Notes: a model not told the origin generated them from the sequence alone. 64,000 nucleotides of DNA from Leptodontidium sp. MPI-SDFR-AT-0119 (GCA_020726505.1 JAHLEZ010000001.1:4712001-4776000); one strand, 5' to 3'. Shown: positions 47,301 to 58,872, counted from the first letter of the stretch. A program made the numbers and translations.

Positions 47301-47400
47301 ACGCAGCCAGTGCGGTAGAGCTGAAGAGGTAGAAGAGGCATAATATGGAAAGGAAGGGCGACGATCGCATTTTCATAGAGGAAATTCGTAACGAAACCAT
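44314..47400 (-). CDS. LHS1: ER-lumen Hsp70-like chaperone LHS1 (GRP170/HYOU1 type)
   Basis: Intronless, 1028 aa from the ATG at 47400 (MVSLRISSMKMRSS). Large Hsp70-like protein of the ER lumen. It is a nucleotide-exchange partner and holdase for BiP/Kar2 in protein import and folding. Visible: signal peptide (FLSILCLFYLFSSTALA), actin-like ATPase domain starting AVLGVDLGTEYIKAALVKPG with VITVPPFFSAEEKRAVI and VFDMGAGSTKASI, HGGAIRTPFVQ, a substrate-binding beta domain, a Ser/Thr-only tract (about 650-685) as the acidic/loop insertion typical of the Hsp110/Grp170 branch, a helical C-terminus with a Lys-rich patch, and a terminal HDEL retrieval signal. An ORF start at 47505 adds 35 residues ahead of the signal peptide and is less likely. 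Antisense ORFs over it are shadows. Confidence 0.93.
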   Translation of the reverse strand: MVSLRISSMKMRSSPFLSILCLFYLFSSTALAASAVLGVDLGTEYIKAALVKPGIPLDIVLTKDSRRKETSAVAFKPVKNIKSGDFPERVYGSDAVALAARFPGDVYPNLKRLLGLGTDNSVVQEYALRHPALKLETDKTRGTAAFRSGAFAADEEVWTVEEILAMELQNIQKNAEALAGKGSSVKDLVITVPPFFSAEEKRAVILAADLAGLRVLELISDGLAVGVNYATSRTFKSINEGGKPEHHMVFDMGAGSTKASILKFQGRTVKDVGKFNKTIQEVQVVGSGWDRTLGGDALNAVIVDDMIAQFVASPAAKSIAPTVEAVQGHGRAAAKLWKEAERLRQILSANQNTQSGFEGLYEDIDFRYKITREGFEKMTESYAARVSDTMQKALDMAGLEIQDIDSVILHGGAIRTPFVQKELEKFIGNPEKIRTNVNSDEAAVFGAGFRGAGLSPSFRVKEIRASEGAAYAAGVKWTNIYEKPQHQRLYQPTSFLGAVKQYSFKNQHDPFALEFYQHVGSAENVSPGSAEKVILTLTTQNLTESVTQLKEKYGCTDGAINVKLSTRLSPANGELEILKLVVDCEVENVIEEKESMVDSVKGLFGFGKKDQVPLSADEETADSSSSASTDASSSTTTTSSSSSSSASASPSAKDAKPVITKRMEVIPLKYTTAKGGLPQLPASEITRMKERLSSFADSDRSRGLREEALNQLEGFTYKARDLLEDEDFIAVSTSDERASLEAKAKAASEWIYSGGADASRDELKTKLKEMKDIVTPIEIRKSEVVARPAALKALQDALEQTQTVIKGISEQIANDTKNHEAFSASKSAAASAKVTPSPVADDFADLEDEESSSTTSAPVEEETLAPPTYKESDLTAEQELYDSIASWLAEKLPQQEKLKATDDPILLAKDMSDKAKILTDSHVQLIVKSMKQPYKSSRPTSKKAAKKPKAKKTKKSGSKTESANKAEKTLDFNEKGEPSFKIGEDGEMPTEEEIMAFIKKSQAESAAKEAADGTAKGDTADEKTHDEL

Positions 47401-48276
47401 GGTGGTTGTGTATGTGGGAGAGAGGGAGGAGGACCTCGAGAGTTGGTGGTTTGTGAGACTGCCAAAAGAGTGAGGGCAGCAAACTGCCTTTGGAAGGAGG
47501 GACAAAGGTTATTATACCCGTCCTAAAATGTCCACATAGATCTGTCCACAATTCCAGAGCGCCAGATCGCAAAAAATATTAGGAATTGGACTGATGCCAA
47601 AGCTATCCTTGTCAAAGCCAAAAAGGACACTTTGCGAATTCGAGGGCAACGGTCATGAATTTGTGGATGCCCGAAGTATGAGGCGACACGGGAGCTATTT
47701 CAAGGCTACCTTTTTAAGCTTGGCGTAGCCAATGATGCATGTTCTTGGCTGCAGGGGCCTGAATGGAGGAGGGGGTTAAGTGGGTGGCGTGAAATGGTGT
47801 CTCCTCCGCAAGTGAAGATCTATTTCCAACGAAGTATCATATCGCCGCCATATTCTCAGGAATTCAATGATCGACATCCATCGCTGCACACAATCTGTCA
47901 TCTGCCACGCAATCCACGCAATGAGTCGCTAAGTACATTGCGTTGCGGGCAAGTCAGAGGTAAAGCTTTACATTGCTACACAAACTGACAGTTCAAAGCA
48001 ACAGCTAACCACGAATGTCAACCTGCGCCCTTCAGCCATCATCTCCCCATTCTTGCCAGGCATACTCATAAAGTTATAGATTTTCTCACGAACGTTCTAA
48101 CGACAGGAAAACCCACGAGATTGCTTTGGATACTTAAACAAACGAAGAGGATACAATACGCTGAGGGATATCAGCTCTCTTTCGCTCTAAAGAAAAGAAG
48201 ACATACCACCAAGCTCCAGAAACATAACTCCACAAAAACCACTTACCTCCAACCTGCAAAAGCAACAACGTCCAAA
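47401..48276. other. Intergenic, divergent promoters
   Basis: 876 bp between the LHS1 start (minus) and the GNAT start (plus). No unfolded-protein-response element that I would assert, and no gene. Confidence 0.5.
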
Positions 48277-49206
48277 ATGGGAACTCCATTTATTACGTTC
48301 CTCGGTCCCTCCAATCTCGACACCTACGACCCCTCTAAACGATCCTCTGAACAAGCAGACACCATTCCCAAGACCTTCCTCGATGCGATGGAAGTGCGAG
48401 AACAAGTCTTCGTAGACGAGCAGAGCGTGCCTCTAGAGAACGAATTCGATCCAGATGATCACAGATCATGTCATTGGTAAATTACTCCTCTACTCCCTTT
48501 CTACCTCCCCCAAACACCCCCCTACATACTGGATATATATACTAACTCACTTCCGCCCCTTAGGGTAATCTACGCATCCATAAACACAATCACAGACCCC
48601 GAAGTGAAAGACGCAGCTGGCAACATCATAACCCGTAAAAAGAGCACCACGCGCTCAACACCCATAGGAACCATCCGCCTCGTCCCCTTCCCCCACCCCC
48701 CACATCCAGAACCAGGTTCGAAATACACCGCCGACGCCCTCACCACAAACCCAAACTCAACCCCAAACATAAACCCCACCTCAACATCCTTATCCCCATC
48801 CCCATCAACAAACCCACCCCCGTCCACCCACGACCGCCCAACAACCTTCCACGACGGCAAAGAGCCCTACATCAAACTCGGCCGCCTGGCCCTCCTCCGC
48901 GAATTCCGCGGTTCAGGAATAGCAAAGATGCTAGTCAGCGCAGCCGTGACCTGGATGGGGCAGAACGCGACGTATTTCAACCCGTCGGTTTTAGAGATGG
49001 GCGTTGATAGGATTGTGGCTGCTGCGCAGGGGCAAGTGGCGCCAGTGTGGAAAGGGTTGGTGTGTGTCCATGCCCAGGAACAGGTTGTGAAGGTGTGGAG
49101 GAAGTGGGGGTTTGAACTTGATGAAGGGATGGGGATGTGGGATGAGGAGGGAATTAACCATGTGGGGATGTTTATGAGGATGGATCTTGAGAAGTCCATG
49201 TCGTGA
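48277..49206 (+). CDS. GNAT-family N-acetyltransferase
   Basis: Exons 48277-48476 and 48564-49206 give 280 aa; the 87-bp intron is GTAAAT...TAG. Transfers an acetyl group from acetyl-CoA to an unknown amine. Motifs: AMEVREQVFVDEQSVPLENE at the start of the fold (typical of the ElaA/YjcF-like branch), IGTIRLVPF, then KLGRLALLREFRGSGIAKML with the R/Q-x-x-G-x-G/A acetyl-CoA loop, and a C-terminal HAQEQVVKVWRKWGFELDEG. Between beta strands (about 110-150) a low-complexity Pro/Thr/Ser/Asn stretch interrupts the domain. The ATG at 48277 (context CAAAATGG) is chosen over one 52 codons upstream because the domain begins soon after. Convergent with the GH76 gene. Confidence 0.85.
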
Positions 49207-49690
49207 GATGGATGGTCTTGATTTTGAGATTGCTGTGGAGGGGTTATGAATTTTATAATAAACACGATGTGTGTTGCTCTTAGATAGTAATTCACAAATG
49301 CAATCAGTATGTGTCCAATCTAGCTTGGTAGTTTTGATGATTACTTCATTACTATTTACGTAGCGTCATGATCAAGGACTTTCCTTGCCTTCTCTATGCA
49401 ACGCCATCTAACCCATATCCCATCCATCCCTCTATACAGCAAGGATTCTCCATAGCAAATTCTCTGGGTATCAAGCCCACAGCCCTCCTTCAAGTCTGTT
49501 GTCTCGAGTATGCAAGGTTTCAGCTCTCTCGGCTGAAATCGAGCATAGTATCTGTCTCTGTGTATAATTTCTCTCCTCTGTGCCCTCCCCCAAGACATGA
49601 TGTGATGACCATAGCCAGAGATCCACAGGACAACCAAACACCCGTTCATAATCTCATCTCATCTAATACCCATCCATTCCCCGACCCTTC
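49207..49690. other. Intergenic, convergent 3' flanks
   Basis: 484 bp between the GNAT and GH76 stops. Only overlapping short ORFs on both strands; nothing called. Confidence 0.5.
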
Positions 49691-51603
49691 TCAAGTCTTC
49701 TCATCCCCACCCCTATAAATCGGCAAGCTGGCTTTACTATCCGCAAAGCCCTTCTGCTCCATAATCGGCGAAAGGATCCCCGCACTCCCCTTCTTATTGA
49801 TGCTAATCGGCGTACCCTCGAGCACAGAAGTCGAGCTCAGATTCGGATTCACATTCCCAACCATAGTGCTCCGTCGACTAGGACTCTCCGTCATCGTACT
49901 CCTCCTACTCTCATTAAGATCGAGGATTTCCGGTACGGGTTCGACTTTCTCTTTCCCTTTTCCGCGACTCTTCGCACCCCAGAATCCTCCAGCAGATTTC
50001 ATATTGCCAGTAGAAGCTGAAGATGAAAGGTCTTTCTTCCCTGCCAACGAACTCCCACCCCACTCCCCCAAACTCGTACTCATGAACACCCACATCCCCA
50101 CAACAGCAATCAGCATCACAGCCGTCAAGAACCACGCTCCGATCTTATCCTTTTCAGTTGCAGGACTATGTCTCAACTCCGGCGGAACGGCAGTCTGATT
50201 GAACCCCGCGTCTGGATTCCCCTGGCTGGTTCCTCCGCCAGTCGCAGTAACAGGCGCGTCGACATGTCGGATAAGCGTACTTTGGATAACCTCCAATGCA
50301 CACATCTGCTGTCCTGGTCCATCAGAGCCATCCCACGTCCCGTTCAACCACCATTTAATCCCACATAGCGTGCCGTTCTCTCCACCTGTACACTGCTCCG
50401 CTGCGGCCGTAGCTGAGGACAATAAGAGCGGGAAAGAGGTATTGTAAGTATACGGGGCCATTTTCGTCGAGGCGGCCATCCACCGCGCGAGGTAAGCTTT
50501 GAATGATTTCTGGTCCGGGTTACAGACTGCATATTCTTCGCATATTTCTTTCATGATGCCGCCAGGGAAGAAGTCAGCTGCGAGGGAGTTGAGGATGCCG
50601 GTTGTGCGGTTTTTCCAGAGTTCTGAACCATCGGTCTAGGATGGGCATTAGTGAGCCGTCTTATTTGAATTTTGAAAAAAAAGAAAGAAGAGGGGGGAGG
50701 TTGAGGTTTGGGGGGAAGGGCACGAACGTAATTGTACATAGTCGCCGCACCCATCAACATCGTGCCGGCGTTATAGGTCCATTGATTCCTATCCAGTTCC
50801 GTACAATTCAACTTCTGTGCTTCCGCATTGTCGAAGATATCGAAACTCTTGCTGATGAGTCCGATTCTCTCCATCCAATCCCATATCTTGATAGCCCAGT
50901 CTGCATACTTTTTGTCACCGGTATATCGCGCCAATCTTGCTGCGATGTTAAATAGACAACCGTTCGAAATTGTGTTCTTGAGATCATAGCCTGTGACTTC
51001 GTAGATCTGCCAGCGCAGGCCACCGTTACAGAGACTCGTATCCCAACGCCCAATTTGCTCGTTGAAGACTGCTTGGACGAGGGAAAGCCAACCGGGTTGG
51101 GTAGTGAGAGGGGGATCGGGGAATTTGTTCTCGGCGGCGGACATGGCTGCCATAGCCCAGAAAGCTTGATCGTCATTCCCCAAGGAGGAGCGCTGTTCTG
51201 GCGGCATGAAGTCGTTGTGCGGTCCGACTTGTGACTGGAGGATTTCGGTCACGAAGTCGTTGAAGCTGTCATCTCCAGTATAGTGCCAGTAATCCAAGAG
51301 CCCTCCCATCATAGCTCCAGCCTCCCACCAGTAGTACGGACGAGGGAGGAGGAGGACGCCTATGGTTCCATCTTCTTGCTTGCCTATGAAGTAACGGAGC
51401 ATGTCCGTGGCGGTGATCTTGGCAGCTGCTTTGATAGAGTCTGAATATTGAAACAGATGTCAGTACTGGCACTGGTCAAGGAGAGATCCATGGAGGGAGG
51501 GGTATGTACCTGCACTCTCCCAATCGACTTGAATGGCCGATATGAGTTGTGCACAGCAAAGCCATACCAAGGCCAAGCTTCGAAGTAGTTGGACCATGGC
51601 CAT
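49691..51603 (-). CDS. GH76 family wall enzyme, Dfg5/Dcw1 type, membrane-anchored
   Basis: Exons 51603-51510, 51440-50728 and 50635-49691 give 583 aa; introns 69 and 92 bp. Family 76 Dfg5/Dcw1 proteins are alpha-1,6-mannanase-like and are thought to transfer GPI proteins onto wall glucan. Visible: signal peptide (MAMVQLLRSLALVWLCCAQL), then PYYWWEAGAMMGGLLDYWHY, the LGNDDQAFWAMAAMSAAE segment with the catalytic Asp pair, CNGGLRWQIY and NQWTYNAGTMLMGAA. The C-terminus has a transmembrane helix (about 434-454, IGAWFLTAVMLIAVVGMWVF) and a 129-residue Ser-rich cytoplasmic tail, whereas the yeast proteins end in a GPI signal. Acts at the outer face of the plasma membrane. Confidence 0.9.
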
Positions 51604-52088
51604 GCTTGCCTTGGGGATTCCGATGTTGGCGCGTCGAAGGTGATTTGTTTCTCAGTCAATATTGACAAGCTAATAAAAGAGCGTAGAGACCGAGACTGAT
51701 ACCGATAACGACTTTCCTATCCGCCGAGACATCGAAATCGCAATTCAGATCCGATAATGTTCCGTAGTATATTCTCACCCCACGTCCAACCACTGCAGGA
51801 ATGAGAAAGCGAACTGGCAAACGACAGGCAGACAGCAGACAGTACCAAGGCGGTAGGTAGCACGCAGAACACGATTGGGGTAACAGATCACTCAATCAGT
51901 CACGATAAGGCCATCATGTCGTCAGATAACGAGGGACGGAACAAAGAGACAGCCAGACAAACGAACGAACGAACATGCAGCAGCAGGTAGGCAGACTGGA
52001 CCCTTTTAAAGATCTTATCAGCCAACTCACCGTCGACCTTTCTTTGAGCACCTGCAAGCTTGGCTTGGGTGACAGCCGCCTGGTCTGG

Positions 52089-52108
52089 TCTTGTCTTGTC
52101 TTGTCTTG
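52089..52108. repeat. (TCTTG)4 microsatellite
   Basis: Four uninterrupted TCTTG units upstream of the GH76 gene. Confidence 0.85.
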
Positions 52109-53588
52109 GTGCTTAAAAGCAGGGCAGAGCAGATAACAGCACCTGCATGCAGAAGGCACTCAATAAAATCCACTCTAGCCACATACGGCAGCTTACACCC
52201 CCTGCTGCCAGTCGATACTGATCTTGGCAGCAACACTTTGCAGCATCGTCGACCAATCGGCCATTAAAGGACCGTCTTGGATGATTCCATTCAGCCACGA
52301 GAGCGGGTGGCCGGTTGTGTAACCTATCGAATTGCATGGGGGTAGTACGGCGGATGTGGTGTATGATCGTATTCTAGTATGGGAATTTAGTTGGGTCACG
52401 TTTATGTCCGATGACTGTCTACTAGCAGGAAGATTTTCGGCCAGAGGTGAGCGAGAAGGATTTCTGGCTATTCTGGATGAATCGCAAATAAGGGAAGCCG
52501 AGTTCTGATCTGATCTGAATACGAGCATCCTCGTAAAAGTGACGGCTTTGTTGAGATTGGCTATGCTGCTCATTGGAGGAGACTCTGGAGGGAGGCGGGA
52601 AAGAATCCAGAGCGGCCGACCAAGCTTGAAGGATCTGAAGCAAAGGATAGGCGTCTTGGGAACTTACGAGATCATACGATAGACTGTGGATTTATGGCAC
52701 AGCATCCGCCCTTCCTTTGTTGATGTCAAGCCGACGCAGGGTTTGAATTGAAGGTTGGATTAAAGTTGTGTCAGGAATATCAGTGACTGATGGCGGGGTT
52801 TCTAGTGTCTGACCAGAGAGTTTCGGGGATCACTGCCCTAAAGCTACAGAGTCCAGACCCACTTGACCAGGCACCTGACTGCTGGGAATGTGATGGAGTG
52901 TGGAGGATTTTAATTCATCTGAATTTCAAGTATATCTTTTTTGTGGTATTAGGATCATATTGAGGATTCTTACTGATTACAATTTAAAGATCCCTTGAGA
53001 AGTTGAGAAGTGAATCTGATGAATTCTTCCAAGATATGTATCAACTAATCCTGAAAAGGTATACCTAATTAATCAAAGACTACCTAGGTAAGCATCTACA
53101 GATAGGGATCAAATTATTTCACATCATTTTTAAACACATTCAAATTATCTTGGCCACTTGAGACTACAGTGAGAACCACTTGACAAGAAATCTTGGCAAG
53201 ATCGAATAATAACTAGAAATGAGTTGCCCCTTCATAGTTGTGCTTTACTAAACAAAGGTTCATTTATCTATTAATATCGTTAAGAAAGGGCCAATGAATG
53301 TGACCGAGGAAAGACGTTAGAACGATTTCTTTAGCGTCTATGTACTGTACTCTTAAAGTTATTGATTTTGATTCTTAGACTTCTTAGACACCCTTTTTGT
53401 TGTCTGGTTTAATCCAGCAGTATCTCTTCGTTGAGGCCATAACATGTGTGAACACAACTAAGTATCTAGTAACGTAGATGAGCTGCCACTCTTAATGCAT
53501 ATGTAAGATAGTAGCATGTAATTTTATTAGCACACACCGTTCTAGCCAATTTGAAGTTTCAAGCTTTAACCACTAACACAGACGCTAA

Positions 53589-53670
53589 AGTTAAATGTTA
53601 CAAGGCATCATTCATTGTATTTATGTCGAAGTTGGATGTTACAAGGCATCGTTCATTGTACTTGCAATGT
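53589..53670. repeat. Tandem duplication, two 41-bp units
   Basis: Two adjacent copies sharing ATGTTACAAGGCATC and TTCATTGTA blocks at a 41-bp spacing, with a few substitutions. Confidence 0.8.
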
Positions 53671-54325
53671 TTCAAAGTTTGATTCATGGGGCGCATACAA
53701 GAAGTGCTCAATTCTTGTTGTTTAAATTTAAAACATAGAGCAAGTCATAAATTTACAAAAACTTGTAATATCTAGCGTTTCTTAATAGGAGTAAACTGTT
53801 TTGTTGTGTCCAGAAATGGCACAGAGGGGGAGAACTAAGCTGATCTAACCACCCTTTTCGAACTTTGTTTACTTCGCTTATCCCAAACATTAACTCGAAC
53901 ACTTACAAGACTCTACGTCGACCGCATAATCGACCTACCTTAATTTTGCTGTCCTATCTTAACTCTCTTTGGTTTATTGTGATTTGAGATTTTTTGGAAG
54001 GAGTGCCCGCTAGTAATGTAGAACTTCGAAAGTTATTTAGGGGTCTTCAGACGCGAGCCCACATCTCAACGCCACCAACCATCGAACTTTTCGAGACAGC
54101 ACAGCCCATCTAGACCTACAGCCCTTCGAGAACAACTTTATTACGTAGTCTTGTTTCGTTAATTCGAGTAAAAAGCGCTTTCTTGGCGCGCTAGTCAAAA
54201 ATTTGCATCCTCCTAGATCCCCGATCTCTTCTGCCTTCCTACCCAGCCATTCCCACCCACCATCCACCCATCCTTCCTTTCAACATACCACCACAACACC
54301 GCACCACCCTCAATTGACATCCGCA

Positions 54326-56485
54326 ATGGCGTCTACATCCAACCAACAATCTCCAGTAATCCCAATTCAGTTCCCTCGAATGGAAGTAAAGCAATGCAAC
54401 CGCGTCCGGAGCGCTCACCTCCAATTCCGGAAGTCCCTTACACCGGGCACAGGAAGAGGACTGCATGCAGAAGTCGATGCCGCGCCTGGAAAGCTTCTCG
54501 CTCGCATTCAAAAGCCATTGCTCAACATTGTACGCTACCCTCTCTTGTTCTGCGAATTCCCAGCTACTCCCTCCATGGTGGGCCAGATCTTCTGGCGGGC
54601 AGATTGAGAAGATCTTTTGAGCAGACACTATGATGAATGCAAGCTGACATGATAGGTTTTAGGTCAAGAAGGGATGTATTGAAACCACTTGCGACAACTG
54701 TTTGGCTACTCATCGTCAGGGCGGTGCTATGGACGGAATCTGCTCAAGTACCGTCAGCAGTGATGGTATCTCAAGGCCCCAGCATATGGTTGCGTGCGAC
54801 GGCTGCAAGTTCTTGCATTATTGCAGTGAAGTAAGCCAAGATACCTCTTGCTCCTTTCCTATCTATTCCATTTGCTGTCTTTCGATTGCTGATCTATCTT
54901 TTTCTTCTACAGAAATGCAAAAACGAAGCCTGGGCCAACCACCATAAAGCCGAATGCTCTGTCTTAGACAAATTAGTCAAGGAGGGTTGGCAAGAGGATG
55001 CGGCAATTGAAAGCGAGCTATTACGCGTAGTAATACGCTTGTTTTGCCTGCGTGCCACGGGAGACGAGTATGAATCTGTCTTCGAGAATCTCAAAAGTTT
55101 GCCAGAGTATAACCAGCTGACAAGAGTGGCGATGCTGTGCTGGGACAGCGATGACATTGAGAACTTTGCTATTCAGTGCGGGCTTCTGAGACGATATGAG
55201 GGCATGGGAGACGGAGACGGAGAGGCAAATGGCGAGAATGGAGGCTTTGAAAATGAGGGCTTCGTGCAAGGCAGAGAGGATATAAAGCACATTTATATTG
55301 CGGTATGGCAAATTCAAGCTTCTGGAGATATTATACTGATTTAATCCTACAGATGGAGACTCACGGTATCGATATTGCTCACCCAAAGATTAATATTGAC
55401 GGTCTTACTGAGCATCATGGTAAGTAGAGCTTCAATTCTTGTCACAATTAACCCAAATCCGCCTGATACTTCAACCCAAGCTTCTACAGAACGCTGGAGC
55501 TAATATTTTATAGAATCCTACATCGTTACCGGCACCTGCTTTGACTTCTGCACCTCTAAAATCAATCACTCTTGTGCACCTAACTGCATTTGGGTCTTCA
55601 ATAAATCCGAATTACAGCTCCGAGCCGTGAAGAATATCCGGGGAGGAGAGGAGTTGACGGTCTCCTACGATGCATATGCGGGAGCTCGAGAGGAAAATTA
55701 TTCCCAGGGTACTGTTAAGTCGCACTGGAACGGCAATGCACACAAGAAGAGAGTCAAGAAACTCAAGGAACGCTGGGGATTCGAGTGTGCATACACTCTC
55801 TGCCTTGGAGCAAAATACCAGCCATTCTGGCATACCAAAGGCAGTCGTATCGACGACCTAGTCCAGCCTCTATTTAAAAAGGCAACATACCCCCCTCGTA
55901 AGTCAACCCTACTCCCATCCCCTTCTACAAAAACACCAAAAAAACTAACATAAAAACACAGCCCAACCCATCGACGAACTCCCTAAACTCCTCCGACTCC
56001 TCACTATCGCCTCCGAGGAAAATTTCTCCCTCCAAAGCTTCCCCATGAAGACAATCCACGAGCGCATACGCACCCACCAAGCCAACTCCAGACAGCTGAT
56101 TGAAGCTCTCAGAACATCTCTCAAGCTCTATATCCTCGTCGAGACTCAGTACTTCATTCCCCTACCACTAGACCAGCGTCTCTCCAGCCTCCGCATCCTC
56201 TCCGAATACTACGAACGCTACACACAATTTCTCAACCTTCCCCACCTGACCGAGGATCTGTACGTCCGTCTATTTGGACTGAAGTTGAAGCTGGTTAGAG
56301 AGACCGAGATGTGTTTTGGGAGGGATTCTGATATCGCTATCTTCCTTCGGAAGACGCTTGCTGCGGAAATTCAAGCTGTAGAGGTAAATGCTACACGTAC
56401 GAAGCTTGATCTGGGGTTGGTGGAAGTTCGTTTTGCGGTGGAGATGAAGGGGATGTTGAACCGGGCTGGATTCGACGAGGAGTAG
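54326..56485 (+). CDS. MYND-finger SET-domain protein (SMYD-like)
   Basis: Exons 54326-54529, 54663-54830, 54913-55302, 55353-55419, 55514-55897 and 55962-56485 give 578 aa. A putative lysine methyltransferase with a SET domain split by a MYND zinc finger, as in SMYD proteins. In order: GTGRGLHAEVDAAPGKLL (start of SET, about 40-58), MYND from about 72 (CIETTCDNC, then CDGCKFLHYCSEKCKNEAW and HHKAEC), KINHSCAPNCIWVF with the NHSC cofactor motif at 294-297, GGEELTVSYDAY (about 324), and a post-SET cysteine pair FECAYTLC. A helical C-terminal half (from about 405) resembles the TPR-like region of the family. Substrate unknown. The ATG at 54326 precedes the SET start by a short tail. Confidence 0.87.
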
Positions 56486-56859
56486 ATTAAGAAGGCCAAG
56501 ATCTGTGAGATTCTTGATTGGAATTGCGGGGGAACAGCTTTTAATAGCTTGATACGTATGGCTCCTAACGATGGTGCTATAGTTGAAGGAAGCAGGATCT
56601 TAAGGCATTAGATTTGTTAATGAAAAGCTCTTGTAGAAATAAAGCCTTAAAAGAACGACTTCATGGGCTTTTGAATACTAAGGATTTAAGAGATAACAAG
56701 AGGTACGTGTGATCCATTATTGCTATTGAAAGAAAAATTGAGAAATTGAAAATAGGAGATGCCTCGCCCAACGAAGCTCCTCCCTCCTCCCGCCCAGGCT
56801 TCGTCGTTGTCATCGGCAGTCACCAACTCCCCAGGAACGCATGTTTGCATTCCAATATC
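56486..56859. other. Intergenic
   Basis: 374 bp between the SMYD-like stop and the minus-strand coiled-coil gene stop; AT-rich, probably two 3' UTRs. Confidence 0.5.
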
Positions 56860-58872
56860 CTACTCTTCAGGTAACTTCTTATGTCCTCCCACCATACTCC
56901 AGTCCATAATCGGAGAAGGAGGTCCAGACATCGAGCCATTTCTCTGCAATTTCATTTTGTTCCGCTCAGACTGTGCCTTTTTGGTTGCCTCCAGCTCCAA
57001 CATCAATTTTGCTTGGTGCAATTCCTCCTCTATCTCATTTTGCTCCTCCTCTGCTCTTAGAACAAGAGCTGAATCATTGAACAAGCCAATTCCTGGGTGG
57101 ATGCAAATCTCGTGCACCTGTGTTCCGATTTTGGATTCATCGAAACTTCCCGGGATCTTGACTTTTGGCTCGGCAATTTCAATGGAACATTTCGCTGTGA
57201 TTTTGGGGAACAGCGTGAAGATCCCTGAATGGGATGGCGAGGCGACCGCAGTGTCATCCGCGTCGCCTTCTGGATCAAAGAACGAGGAATGCCATTCCGT
57301 CTGAAGGGATGGATCGAGATCCAAAGATGCTTTGATGTCCAAAAACTCGTCGCATTGAACAGACTTCCAGAGTGAGATGGTTGATTGGACCAAGGCACGT
57401 AGAGCATCCTCAAGACTTGCGTATTGCGTCTCAGGGACTAGAAGAGACAAAACCGGCTTTACAGCTTCAAGAAATGCCTCAATGCGTGCACAAGGAGCTG
57501 ATGTCGTCTGAAGTGGACCGAGTGACTGGAATCCTCGGATTGCAAGAGATTTGAAAACTGCAGCTGCTCGCTTGCTGTCACCAGAATTCTCGAGGCCGAG
57601 TGTAACCTGCTCAAGCAGGTCGATGGCATCTTGTCGCTCTGACTGGAAGGTGTTATCTGATGAGAAAGGCTTGAAAAAGATAGTAGTGAGGTTGGAGGAG
57701 ATGATCCGCTCGGCGTGAACAATACGCAACAGCTTCGAATCGTCGCTTCCGGAGATTGGGATCGAGGCGAGGCAAGGTTCCAAAGCTTTGAGCTTCTCGT
57801 GAAGTAAGGTCCAGTCCTTGCATTCAATGATTAATGAAGGATCAAACAGTTTTAGGAACGAGGAACTGGTGCATACCTTGGGGTTCAAGTCCTGGCAAAA
57901 CTTTGTCGAGATTGTGTGGACTTGGCTGGAAATCTCATTAAACTTCTTCTGACTGCAATTTGTCAGCTCCTTGACAGGTATTCAGAAGTAATCAAACACT
58001 CACAAAAACTCTCGTGTGTTGCTTTCGAGTCCGAACTCATCTTTCATTTTCTGCAGCTCCTTCTTTGATTCCAACGCCTCATCCTTGGAGAATTTCTTCA
58101 GCTTCTCCATGTCCTCGCATCTTTCCTTCTCGGCTGCAAGTTTCTTAACGTAAGCATCAGTCTTGGTCTGAAGCTCTTTCACTTGACCCAAGAGAAGCTT
58201 TTTCTCGGCCTCGAGATCAGCCACTTTCTTCCTCTCGTCTTCACCAAGCTGCTTGAAATCTTTCTCAAGTTTCTCTCTGCACTCTTTCAATTCAAGTTCT
58301 TGTGCCAATCTCTGCTTCTTCAATTCAGCGTCATGTGCCTGACTCCTTTCCAGCTCCGCTTCTTTGGCCTTGACTACTTCACGTGCTCTGAGTTTGTCAA
58401 CCTCTGCCATTTTCTTTTCCACCGCCTTCTCCGCCTCCTCAATTTCCAGCTTCTTTTTTTCCAGCTTCTCGTCTCTCTTTCCACTGCGTTCCATGATGTC
58501 GTCGATAGTACCTTGTAGCTTCTCTATTTTGTCATGTTTCTGCTGGCACTGCTTCTCCAACTCGGCTACTCGTTTCCGGTTCTGGACAGCTTCCTGAATA
58601 TCTTGAGAAAGTTGAGCGTACATGTCGTCGACTTTAGACAAATGTTGCCGTGCCGAATCAACAGCTCGGATCATGTCATTCATATCCTTGATGGAACGAT
58701 TCTCTCTCTCGGTTTCCGGGTCATACTGGTAATGTGGCTTCTTGGCCTTCCCCTTCTTGCCCTTCTTCCCATTCCTCCCATTCCTGTAGCCGGTGGAAGA
58801 GCCGTGGTCACTTCCATTTGCGCTCTCTTCTTCTGGAGTAGTGTACCGGAATTGCGTGTTCTCATTCGACAT
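56860..58872 (-). CDS. Coiled-coil protein of unknown function
   Basis: Exons 58872-58004 and 57952-56860 (51-bp intron, GTGAGT...CAG) give 653 aa. The first 70 residues are disordered with a Gly/Lys-rich patch (NGRNGKKGKKGKAKK). Residues about 75-290 form an almost unbroken coiled coil (heptads such as KLEKKKLEIEEAEKAVEKKM). The C-terminal 340 residues look globular and helical, ending in an amphipathic EEEQNEIEEELHQAKLMLEL helix and a tail with SGPPSPIMDWSMVGGHKK. I know no named homologue. A 60-bp segment (57875-57816) starting GTATGC and ending in AAG has no stop and keeps frame; it may be a real second intron, which would give 633 aa. A 181-codon ORF on the other strand is a shadow. Confidence 0.72.

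Larger units (their letters stand above)
51604..54325. other. AT-rich gene-poor stretch
   Basis: 2.7 kb without a credible gene. ORFs at 51656-52643 (minus) overlap in several frames and lack motifs. It holds a pentamer microsatellite and a tandem 41-bp duplication (listed separately). Confidence 0.5.

Noticed and set aside
56759..57304. 181-codon plus-strand ORF
   Set aside because: Antisense to the coiled-coil gene; no motif, and composition is that of a reverse-complement shadow.
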